Origin: Halobacteriovoraceae bacterium | Lineage (GTDB): Bacteria > Bdellovibrionota > Bacteriovoracia > Bacteriovoracales > Bacteriovoracaceae | Direction: 5' to 3' | DNA: 64,000 bases | NCBI GenBank assembly: GCA_020635115.1 | Contig: JACKAK010000007.1 | Span: 1 to 64,000 of the forward strand | In this document: piece by piece, positions 9,069 through 16,419 of the stretch | Layout of the letters: every line of letters starts with the position of its first letter | Numbering within the stretch: position 1 is the first letter of the stretch | Made by a program: the position numbers and the translations under genes | Notes under the pieces: generated by a model | The model's input: the letters and a program-made list of their open reading frames with translations, nothing else | Told to the model about the DNA's origin: nothing | Database searches by the model: none

Positions 9069-11107
9069 ATCATTGAGATTTTTATTTTTTTGAATCTTCC
9101 ATCACCAATAGATGTTGTTTCGACTTGTGGGTCTTCTTGTAAGTGCGTATGAATTATTCTTCTTTGTGCCGCATTCAATGATTGCGTGAGGGCCTCTTTA
9201 CCATTCTTTAAGACTTCCAATTTTAATCCATTGGCCATTTGAATGAGGTCTTCATCACTGAATCTTCCTGTAGAAGTTCTTTGTTGAGGTCTATTTCCTC
9301 TATTTTCTCTATTTCCTCTACTATCCCTATTGCCTCTACTATCTCTGTTTTCTCTTTTATCAGTAGATCTAAAGTTTTTTTCAGGCGATTTTTTGGCATT
9401 TTCTCCAATTGCATTGATAAAAACTTTAGAACCTTTTGGAAGATTCGATTTTTTAAAAATAAATTGTTTAACGACGTGATCAATGGCCAAAAGGAGCGCT
9501 TTTCGATTTGTAAGCACAAGGCCAATATCTTCACCTTTTAGATCAATTGATATATTTTTTCCAGTTACTTTTGAATCTATATATAGATTTAAATGCATTT
9601 TACTTAGAAGTTTGTTGATGAAATTTTCGATTTCTGTACTAGAAAGGGATGCAAATTTAAATTCATATGTACATTCTCTAGGTCCAAAAAAGAAAAACTT
9701 CTTTTTTCCTTTTTTTGTAATTTCGTGTTGAAGAAGTTCTTCATTGTGAATTTTAAAATAATTAAGAGCCTGGCTCTTTGCATCAGTTAGGTTTGATGTA
9801 GTAATAGTAAAAGTGTTTTCCATGTTTGATTTCTCTTTTCTGATAGGTTTAGTATTTTTAACTTCTTTGGATTTTTGAATCTTTTCTTTTTGTTTCAGGG
9901 GTTTCTTTTCTAGAGTTTTTAAAGTTTTTCTGTCTATTTTTGGTTTAGGACAAATATCTGTTGAAAAATCTTCATTAGATATCGGATGTTTTGGAATTGA
10001 GTAACCAAGAAGTTTATTTATGGCCTCAAGGTTTTCACAATCCTCGTGAGCACATAGTCCATAGGCCTCTCCTGATTGCCCTGCGCGTCCAGTTCGTCCA
10101 ATTCTATGTACGTAGTTTGCACACTCAGATGGGAGGTCATAGTTAACAACAATGTCGACATTTTTAATATCGAGTCCTCTGGCCGCAACATCAGTACACA
10201 CAAGAATTGTTGTTTCCTTATTACGAAAGCTCTCCATCAATTTTGTTCTTTTATTTTGTGGCAATCTTCCAGAAATAGAGTCAGCTTTTAGGCCCATGTC
10301 CTTTAACCACTGGCCTACGAGATGAGTTTTAAATTGAGTGTTGCAAAAAATTATCGCGTAAATATCCTCCTCACGTCTAAGGAGATTAACGACATATGGA
10401 AATTTTTCTTCTTCAGTCAACATGATTAATTTCTGTGTAATTTTATCAACAGTTAAATTATCTTCTCCAGTTTTTATTTCTTCAGGATGAGAGTGAAACT
10501 TATAAGCTGTACGAATAACGTCTTGGTTACTTGTTGCTGATAACATAATAATTTGTCTGTCATTGGGCGCTTGTTTAAGAATATATTCTATTTCTTTTTT
10601 AAATCCCATATCAAAGAGCCTATCAGCTTCGTCAAATATAATGGATTGAACGAGAGAAATATTTAGTTCTTTTTGTTTTGAGAGGTCATTTATTCTACCT
10701 GGTGTTCCAACAACAATATCGGGAAAAGTTCTAAGTAGTTTTATTTGTTCTTCTGCACTTTCTCCACCGATAACATTTACAATCGACAGGTCAAAGCCCG
10801 CTGACATAGATCTTAAAATATTAAAAGTTTGTTGGGCCAGCTCTCTCGTAGGTGACAGAATGAGATGGGAATGTTTATTTTGTGAGCTGGACTTACTTGA
10901 AATGATTTTTTGTAAAGTTGGAATTGCAAATGCCGCAGTCTTTCCACTTCCTGTTTTGGCAAGTGCAAAAATATCTTTTCCTTCCAAAATGAGTGGAATT
11001 GTTTTTTCTTGGATTAAACTAGCATTTTTCAAACCTAGGTGATCTAAATTTTGAAGCAGTGACTGATTGAGTTTGAATTGAGAAAAACTGACAGTTGTTT
11101 CGATCGT
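9062..11107 (-). CDS. DEAD-box RNA helicase fused to a Jag/KhpB-like (Jag_N-KH-R3H) module
   Basis: From the first standard start (TTG at 11032) the protein has 656 residues. The helicase core shows AKTGSGKT (25-32), PTRELAQQ (61-68), DEAD (134-137), SAT (165-167), and HRIGRTGRAG (309-318). A basic Lys-rich linker (365-403) leads to MENTFTITTSNLTDA, a Jag_N-like strand region (404-460), then a KH-like region (465-525, degenerate GxxG loop GLVLTNRK). A repetitive RDSRGN-type Arg/Gly segment (559-585) and an R3H domain (592-655, RRIIH at 624-628, SIGDGRFKKIKI) follow. The frame continues upstream of the TTG to a stop at 11114-11116, encoding FSQFKLNQSLLQNLDHLGL, which matches the Q-motif region. 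Only ACG (11107) or ATC (11104) could start it, behind AGGGGG. The extension is included here. Role: RNA remodelling. The fusion is visible in one uninterrupted frame. Confidence 0.85.
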   Translation of the reverse strand, partial: TIETTVSFSQFKLNQSLLQNLDHLGLKNASLIQEKTIPLILEGKDIFALAKTGSGKTAAFAIPTLQKIISSKSSSQNKHSHLILSPTRELAQQTFNILRSMSAGFDLSIVNVIGGESAEEQIKLLRTFPDIVVGTPGRINDLSKQKELNISLVQSIIFDEADRLFDMGFKKEIEYILKQAPNDRQIIMLSATSNQDVIRTAYKFHSHPEEIKTGEDNLTVDKITQKLIMLTEEEKFPYVVNLLRREEDIYAIIFCNTQFKTHLVGQWLKDMGLKADSISGRLPQNKRTKLMESFRNKETTILVCTDVAARGLDIKNVDIVVNYDLPSECANYVHRIGRTGRAGQSGEAYGLCAHEDCENLEAINKLLGYSIPKHPISNEDFSTDICPKPKIDRKTLKTLEKKPLKQKEKIQKSKEVKNTKPIRKEKSNMENTFTITTSNLTDAKSQALNYFKIHNEELLQHEITKKGKKKFFFFGPRECTYEFKFASLSSTEIENFINKLLSKMHLNLYIDSKVTGKNISIDLKGEDIGLVLTNRKALLLAIDHVVKQFIFKKSNLPKGSKVFINAIGENAKKSPEKNFRSTDKRENRDSRGNRDSRGNRENRGNRPQQRTSTGRFSDEDLIQMANGLKLEVLKNGKEALTQSLNAAQRRIIHTHLQEDPQVETTSIGDGRFKKIKISMIQ

Positions 11108-11209
11108 GGCCCCCTAAGATTAGTGCTCTTTTTTTGATGGCGTATATTAGCAGTATTGATGTGAATCTACAAGTAGTGTCAAAAGTAGGGAAAGTTTATA
11201 CATATGGAA

Positions 11210-11683
11210 TTAAGATTGTTTATCGTTTTTTTTATGCGATTTTCCAGAAAGTTTTGCAAGTACATCTATTCTAGAGACGATTCCAACTAAATAATTATTC
11301 TTGTCAACGACCGGTAACCTCCTAATTCTTTTAGAATAGAGTGTAATGAGAATTTCTTTAAGCGGTGTATCCTCTTGGACAGTTAAAACTTTATCTCTGT
11401 ATTTTATTAAATCTGTTAATTCACCTTTTGCGGCCTGTAATAATAGATCGTATTCGGAGATTAGCCCTAAGAGTTTTTTATCGTCAGTGGTAACGGGGAG
11501 GCCACTAATTCGGTGATTTTGCAAAACTTCGATTGCATAGCTGATCGTAGATTTGGGTAAAATTGTAATTGGCTTTCTAGTCATGAGTTCCCGAGCAGGT
11601 ATTCGACCAATATTATTGGCCTGAGCTTTTTCAATAATTCGATCTACACCATCTTGATCAAGGTTTTTTTTATCACTATCCAT
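11210..11683 (-). CDS. CBS-domain pair protein
   Basis: 157 residues containing two CBS motifs in tandem: AREMTRK-like ARELMTRKPITILPKS with ISYAIEVLQNHRISGLPVTD-like text and then DKVLTVQEDTPLKEILITLY with RIRRLPVVDKNNYLVGIVSR. CBS pairs (Bateman modules) bind adenosine nucleotides and regulate partner proteins. No enzymatic domain is attached. It is the last gene of a same-strand series, three bases after another CBS protein, and probably shares its transcript with the cNMP-binding and GAF-like genes upstream. The target it controls is unknown. Confidence 0.88.
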   Translation of the reverse strand: MDSDKKNLDQDGVDRIIEKAQANNIGRIPARELMTRKPITILPKSTISYAIEVLQNHRISGLPVTTDDKKLLGLISEYDLLLQAAKGELTDLIKYRDKVLTVQEDTPLKEILITLYSKRIRRLPVVDKNNYLVGIVSRIDVLAKLSGKSHKKNDKQS

Positions 11684-11686
11684 GGT

Positions 11687-12136
11687 CTACTTAACTTTAG
11701 AAAAAGCTCTAATGAGATCTCTTCGTGAAACTACTCCTACAATTTTGTCACCATCTAAAACAGGAAATCGTTTTAAGTTTTTACTTGTCATAAGTTCAAC
11801 GATTTCATTTAAATTAGCTTCTGGCGAGATAGTAATTGGGTGATTTGTCATCACTGAAGAAACTGGATGTTTTTTTGCGTTCGAAAAAATTTCATCTACA
11901 CTTTGATTACTAAAGGTTCTGCCCAATAATTGTTTTAGAGATACAAGAGCGTGAGGAATATCAACTTTTTTCCCAACAAAATCAGATTCAGTTAATATAC
12001 CAATCAGTTTATTTGAGTCATCAACAACAAGTAGTGAACCAATATCTTTTTCCAGCATAATCTGTGCCGCTTCTTCTACTGTTTTATTCATATTAATTGT
12101 AGCAGGGTTTTGCGTCATGAATTCTTTTGCTTTCAT
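11687..12136 (-). CDS. CBS-domain pair protein
   Basis: 149 residues, again only a Bateman module: MKAKEFMTQNPATINMNKTV with IGSLLVVDDSNKLIGILTES, then VSSVMTNHPITISPEANL with KRFPVLDGDKIVGVVSRRDL. It probably binds AMP, ATP or a similar nucleotide and acts as an energy-state sensor. It begins 67 bases after the cNMP-binding gene and ends three bases before the second CBS gene. The two CBS proteins may form a heteromer, an inference from their adjacency and equal size. Confidence 0.88.
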   Translation of the reverse strand: MKAKEFMTQNPATINMNKTVEEAAQIMLEKDIGSLLVVDDSNKLIGILTESDFVGKKVDIPHALVSLKQLLGRTFSNQSVDEIFSNAKKHPVSSVMTNHPITISPEANLNEIVELMTSKNLKRFPVLDGDKIVGVVSRRDLIRAFSKVK

Positions 12137-12203
12137 TTAATTCTCCTAAATTTTTAGACAATTCAATTAAAGCATAGAGAGATACAAAATGTCATAGTAA
12201 ATT

Positions 12204-12599
12204 TTATAGTCTTTGCCTTAACTTGTTATTTTCTGCCAATGTTTTAAGATAGTTTTCTTCAAGAATTGCAAAACGAGCAATAATATCTTTTAGGATGGTC
12301 TGGTACCATTTTGGAACTTCAGAATTGAGCATATCTGTTAAGTGATGAGTGCTGAATTCTTTTACTTTTGTCACGCCAATAGCTTTTGCATGGGCAGTTC
12401 TTTTGTGTCCAGGCAAGAGGGAAAGTGTTCCTATCACTTCTCCTTCTTTCATATTTGATAGTACAACTTCACTACCATTTTGATACTTGTATATTCTAAT
12501 ATTTCCGGAAACCACTAGAAATATTGAACCACCATCATCACCTTCATGAAAGAGGATTTCGCCATTACTTAATATGGTCTCTTTTTTTCCATCATTCAT
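12204..12599 (-). CDS. Cyclic-nucleotide-binding domain protein (no DNA-binding domain)
   Basis: 131 residues. One cNMP-binding beta-roll: ILSNGEILFHEGDDGGSIFLV, SGNIRIYKYQNGSEVVLSNM, and KEGEVIGTLSLLPGHKRTAHA, the phosphate-binding cassette region, in which the usual GExxL...RxA appears as GEVIGTLSLLPGHKRTA. There is no helix-turn-helix, so it is not a CRP/FNR regulator, and it presumably acts by protein contact. A short helical tail ends the protein. It starts two bases after the stop of the 796-residue gene, with AGG upstream, indicating translational coupling. Confidence 0.85.
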   Translation of the reverse strand: MNDGKKETILSNGEILFHEGDDGGSIFLVVSGNIRIYKYQNGSEVVLSNMKEGEVIGTLSLLPGHKRTAHAKAIGVTKVKEFSTHHLTDMLNSEVPKWYQTILKDIIARFAILEENYLKTLAENNKLRQRL

Positions 12600-12600
12600 T

Positions 12601-14991
12601 TTATGCTACCTTTTGTTTTAGATTTACTTCAAGCAGTCTTTGTTCATGTTTGGTCAAGTATTCTTTGAGTAGAGCGCAGACATTATCAAGCTTCACTTTG
12701 TAGCGTATTGCTTTTAAACCTGAAATGCCCTGCAAATCATTTAGATCATAGAGCTCAATTTCACCAACCACATAATTAAGAGATTTCAAAAATTGGATAT
12801 GCTTTAGATATTCATGTAATTCGTTATCATGGGTGTATACAATTGCTACATGGCCAGGAGAGGTTAATCTATCATCCTTACCTTTAATTGTGGCCTTATC
12901 AATTCTTTTTTTCATAATTTCATATCTAGCATTGTAGGCACCATCCACATTCAGCTTCTTTTCATCAATGTGAAATCTTATGTTTAATGGAGTTACTTGT
13001 GCAGCTATAATATGGGCCATATCTAATGGGATACTCAAAAAATGCTTTAATTTGTGTGCAATAACGGCACTTTGTGTAACGCAGATAAGTTGCCAGAGTC
13101 TTAAGTTTTTAATTGCTAAATCAGAATAAAGACTTTTATCTTCTAAAAGTGACCTACCAGCATATATATTGTGGTCGACACCATCTGTGCTAGATTTATC
13201 AAAGTAATGTGGGAATAATTTTTGAATTTCTTCTTGTTTAACTTCTAAAAACTTTGAAAGCGTATTATTAATATCTAATACACAATCTTCGTAAGTCTTT
13301 CTTTTGTTATAAATCAGTCCTGTTTCAGTATGAATGTGGGACTCATATTTTAATATGAATTGTTTGATTTCAGGCGAAAATTCTTTAAAAGTATCGAAAT
13401 GTGGTAGAATCTCCAGTTGGAGAAAGCTTAATACTTTTCCTTCATCAGAAGCATTGAGGTCTTTACTCAGATTTTCGATTTTCTTTTTAACCTCGTAATT
13501 TAATTCTAAAATCATACTAAGTGGGCGATTTTGGTAGGCCATCGTTAATATCTGAGAAATAAACTGAAGTTGATCTAATAGGTCAAATTGAATAGATTCA
13601 TTTCGAATAGTACTTGAATTCTTGATATCACTAGCTGCATATAAGGGATACACTTCCTCAAAAGTTATCGGAGGTAAGTCCCCATACTTATGACTTGAAG
13701 AGTCGTGGAGATAATTAAAAGCTACTTCCTGAAATTTCCACTCTAAAGATGGATGAATGGAAGTGCATTTCTCTCGAAGTATTTTATCAACTCCCATATC
13801 TAGAACATCTAGTCTTCTTTTTATAGTAAGTGCAAATGTAGGGATAAGCTCATTGAGTAATTTGATATCGAAATATCCTAAAGCATGCTTTGAAGATGAT
13901 CTCAATTGAAAAAAACCAATGACTTCATTTTGAGCAACCATTCTAATAAGTAGACAACTTCGTGCTCCTTTTTTGAATAAGTGATTTAATACTTGATCAT
14001 CTGACTCTCTATTGGCCATTTCTAAGTCGTTATTCAGAAAAAGACCTTCATTTAAAACAGTACTTACACTCGGTGGAATTCCTTCACTAATGTCTTTTGA
14101 CATAGAATCAAGAAATATATTTTCATTTTTAAACTCACAATCAGTATCTATCAAATACACTTTATCGTTTTTAAAAACTGCCAGACCAAAGTCAATATCT
14201 CCATTATCTAATAAAGATTTGAAAGACTGATGAATATAACTAAAAAGATTAGCATTAGATATACTAGTCTCCTTAAGGAGTCTTTCTTTTACTCTTGTTG
14301 TGATAATCTCTGTCGTAACATCAGTTCCACGCAATAAAAATATTCCTTTAAATTCATAATCTGTTGTGGGGAATTTTTTTAAAAGATAGTCACAATCATT
14401 AAAGTTATTAAGAATTTCTTCGACCTCACTGGATGAATAAATTTGAGTATTTGGATTTATCTTAATAACTTCACAATATGTATCTTCCATTAACATATAA
14501 AAATATTTCATGGATCTTTCAATATGATCGCTATTTGCAAACAAGGTTTTTATTTTATTAATGTCAATATTTGTATTATAAAGTTTGTTCAATATAACAA
14601 TAACACTGCCTTTAATATAAAGCTGTTCGAGATCTTCTTCTCCAAAGTAACGAGCACTAAACTCGTTTTTTTCATTCATAAATTCTTTTTTAAAAGGAGG
14701 AGAACTATAAATAGGTGAAAAATTAAAAGGCGCGATCGCAGCAACATAAATTTGTTCCATAGACATAGGGGGAAACACAAGATTAAATATTTCCCCCATT
14801 TTGTTGTGACATCCACAAATGACTTCTGTTATGTTTTCATAATTATGAGCTTGAGTCTGAATTTCATTTAAAATCCATTTTTTTGTATCTTCTCCAATAT
14901 ATGATGATTCATGAATAGACTCTATCAAAGGAGCTAAACTTAATGTCACCTTATATGGGCTTAAGGAGTTGCTGATTTTTTTTTCACTCAA
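12601..14991 (-). CDS. Large GAF-like sensory protein of unknown function
   Basis: A 796-residue soluble protein without signal peptide or membrane helices. Residues about 225-395 look like a GAF domain (DFGLAVFKNDKVYLIDTDCE, then GARSCLLIRMVAQNEVIGFF and ALGYFDIKLLNELIPTFALT). Downstream comes PPITFEEVYPLYAASDIKNS followed by STIRNESIQFDLLDQ; I recall a similar signature in long GAF proteins of Bacteroidota. The C-terminal 150 residues are a conserved-looking alpha/beta region. It heads a series with a cNMP-binding protein and two CBS proteins, so a role in nucleotide-responsive signalling is inferred. No enzymatic motif was found. Confidence 0.6.
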   Translation of the reverse strand: MSEKKISNSLSPYKVTLSLAPLIESIHESSYIGEDTKKWILNEIQTQAHNYENITEVICGCHNKMGEIFNLVFPPMSMEQIYVAAIAPFNFSPIYSSPPFKKEFMNEKNEFSARYFGEEDLEQLYIKGSVIVILNKLYNTNIDINKIKTLFANSDHIERSMKYFYMLMEDTYCEVIKINPNTQIYSSSEVEEILNNFNDCDYLLKKFPTTDYEFKGIFLLRGTDVTTEIITTRVKERLLKETSISNANLFSYIHQSFKSLLDNGDIDFGLAVFKNDKVYLIDTDCEFKNENIFLDSMSKDISEGIPPSVSTVLNEGLFLNNDLEMANRESDDQVLNHLFKKGARSCLLIRMVAQNEVIGFFQLRSSSKHALGYFDIKLLNELIPTFALTIKRRLDVLDMGVDKILREKCTSIHPSLEWKFQEVAFNYLHDSSSHKYGDLPPITFEEVYPLYAASDIKNSSTIRNESIQFDLLDQLQFISQILTMAYQNRPLSMILELNYEVKKKIENLSKDLNASDEGKVLSFLQLEILPHFDTFKEFSPEIKQFILKYESHIHTETGLIYNKRKTYEDCVLDINNTLSKFLEVKQEEIQKLFPHYFDKSSTDGVDHNIYAGRSLLEDKSLYSDLAIKNLRLWQLICVTQSAVIAHKLKHFLSIPLDMAHIIAAQVTPLNIRFHIDEKKLNVDGAYNARYEIMKKRIDKATIKGKDDRLTSPGHVAIVYTHDNELHEYLKHIQFLKSLNYVVGEIELYDLNDLQGISGLKAIRYKVKLDNVCALLKEYLTKHEQRLLEVNLKQKVA

Positions 14992-14995
14992 ATTT

Positions 14996-15299
14996 TACCT
15001 CGTATATTTTCTTATCGTAAATATTGGAAAAAATTTAAGAATTTGGCGGTACTTGATTTTATTAGTACGAGAATCCTCCCATTTTTTCAAACTTAGATTC
15101 ATTTGGTATAGAGGAAAACTATCCAGTTTATACCAGGATACGTTTAAAGTTAGGTTCCCAATATGACTATATACAAAATTAAAACCGACGGTATCAAGTT
15201 TCAAATTCTCGATCTAGAAGTAAATGATTGTATATATGATGCCGCTAAGAACTCGGTTTCGACTCCATCTACATTGATATAAAAAAATATCAAAAGAGG
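14996..15299. other. Intergenic stretch with no supportable gene
   Basis: Between the GAF-like gene and the TnpB remnant I find only short, overlapping open frames on both strands with no recognisable protein motif and no convincing ribosome sites. One + strand frame of about 40 codons starts near 15163, but nothing supports it. The stretch may hold more decayed sequence from the mobile element next to it. Confidence 0.4.
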
Positions 15300-15551
15300 A
15301 GAAAAATTCTTGCTCAAGGTTGCGGAATGATTCGTTTGCTCACAATGTACAAGTGCGAAGAACTTTGAAAAATTTTCGTTGAAGTTGATCCAAAATACAC
15401 TTCGCAAACTTGTCCAAAGTGCGATGAAAAGCTTCCAGAAAATCGAGATAAGAAAAAACAATTCGAATTTAAGTGTCAAAATGAAAATTGCAATTATGAA
15501 GCAAATGCAGATATTGTCGGTTTAAAACATAACATTGAATTCTCTATCTGA
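15300..15551 (+). pseudogene. Remnant of an IS200/IS605-type TnpB (OrfB) gene, C-terminal end
   Basis: The + strand frame ending at TGA 15549-15551 reads FVEVDPKYTSQTCPKCDEKL, then CQNENCNYEANADIVG and LKHNIE. This is the characteristic end of TnpB: the zinc-finger pair CPKC and CQNENC, and the NAD(I) motif holding the last catalytic Asp. Upstream, in the same frame, MYKCEEL is followed by TGA (15366-15368) where the family has Gly, so GGA to TGA is a likely nonsense change. Before about 15300 similarity fades, so most of the gene, including the RuvC I and II parts, is missing. No TnpA, intact end hairpins or guide-RNA region could be identified. Now inactive; recognition of the zinc finger is confident. 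Confidence 0.85.
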
Positions 15552-16040
15552 AATTTCTTCACAGAAATTTGGGCAAAATGAAAGTATTTTAAATCACACA
15601 CTGCCTGCCTAATATCGGACAAATCTCTCGAAGCTTTGATTATTCCAGATAGACTTGTGAGTTTTTTTCATGAAAATTAATTTTCAAATGGATTGGTGAA
15701 TCTGTAAATACATATAATATGTTTACAGTAATGAAGTAACATGCTGTTTTTTAAAGAGAGGAGACAATAATCTCAGTGTTTCTTGTGTAGTGCGTTGTTA
15801 AAAAATGAATATTTTAATAACACTAGTGCATTGTTTGCTTTGTATGAAAGATTTTCTATGGTAGATAGTCTGTACTGTTACTTATAGATATCTGAGCGAA
15901 AGTTATTTCAGGTATCTTGAATACCACTGTTGTATTCAAATTTTTAGGATTTTTTACGTGCATTCTTCTCTATTTGGCCTTATCTCTCACAAACAATTTA
16001 ATCAATATAATTCATCACGCATTTTTATAAGGAGAAAAGT
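15552..16040. other. Non-coding stretch upstream of the RRM gene
   Basis: No gene is supportable here. It holds three inverted repeats. One is CTGTAAA..CATAT / ATATG..TTTACAG around 15703-15727. Another is GTTGTTAAAA / TTTTAATAAC at 15794-15821. The third is a perfect 8-bp stem at 15917-15939. A TATAAT box at 16006-16011 and AAGGAG at 16030-16035 serve the RRM gene. The first two hairpins may derive from the ends of the decayed TnpB element, which is speculative. Confidence 0.4.
15917..15945 (+). terminator. Possible rho-independent terminator-like hairpin
   Basis: Perfect inverted repeat TTGAATAC / GTATTCAA with a seven-base loop, followed by ATTTTT. The stem is AT-rich and therefore weak, and no intact gene lies upstream on the + strand; it could end the transcript of the dead TnpB element or be chance. 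Confidence 0.3.
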
Positions 16041-16337
16041 ATGAATTCAAAACTTTATGTTGGAAACTTGTCTTACAACCTACAAGAGCAATCTTTGAAA
16101 GATGTTTTTGCTGAGTTTGGAGAAGTTAGATCTGCAAAAATTATTATGGACCGTGACTCAGGAAACTCAAAAGGTTTTGGTTTTGTTGAAATGGGAAGTA
16201 ATGACGAAGCACAATTGGCCATTGATAATCTAGATGGTAAAGAAGTTGATGGCAGAAATATCAGAGTTAGCATTGCAAAAGAAAAGCAAGGCGGTGCTCG
16301 TGGTGGATCTCGCCCTCAAAGAAATTTCAATAGATAA
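16041..16337 (+). CDS. RRM-domain RNA-binding protein
   Basis: 98 residues: a single RNA-recognition motif. RNP2 is KLYVGNLSY (4-12) and RNP1 is SKGFGFVEM (about 43-51), with the expected beta-alpha-beta-beta-alpha-beta spacing and IRVSIAKEK at the end. A short Gly/Arg tail (GGARGGSRPQRNFNR) adds non-specific RNA affinity. Small stand-alone RRM proteins of this type in cyanobacteria and proteobacteria are often cold- or stress-induced. A strong AAGGAG site and a TATAAT box 30 bases upstream suggest high expression, and a clear terminator follows. RNA targets are unknown. Confidence 0.93.
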   Translation: MNSKLYVGNLSYNLQEQSLKDVFAEFGEVRSAKIIMDRDSGNSKGFGFVEMGSNDEAQLAIDNLDGKEVDGRNIRVSIAKEKQGGARGGSRPQRNFNR

Positions 16338-16343
16338 TAATAG

Positions 16344-16380
16344 TTGAGGAGTTCAATTTGTTGACTCCTCAATTATTTCC
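16344..16380 (+). terminator. Rho-independent terminator after the RRM gene
   Basis: A perfect 9-bp stem TTGAGGAGT (16344-16352) / ACTCCTCAA (16364-16372), with an 11-base loop and a T-rich tail TTATTT. It lies six bases after the stop of the RRM gene and separates it from the transglycosylase gene. Confidence 0.75.
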
Positions 16381-16419
16381 TCCCTTTAGTTTTTGATTCC
16401 AATGAGTTATCATTAAGTA

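Noticed and set aside
9223..9731. Overlapping + and - strand frames inside the helicase C-terminal region
   Set aside because: They are shadows of the Jag-like part, whose protein similarity is clear.
11033..11107. A separate small gene upstream of the helicase
   Set aside because: The reading frame is continuous with the helicase and encodes its Q-motif region.
14995..15479. Open frames of 65-92 codons on both strands after the GAF-like gene
   Set aside because: No motif, poor starts, and one is antisense to the TnpB remnant, which explains the sequence better.
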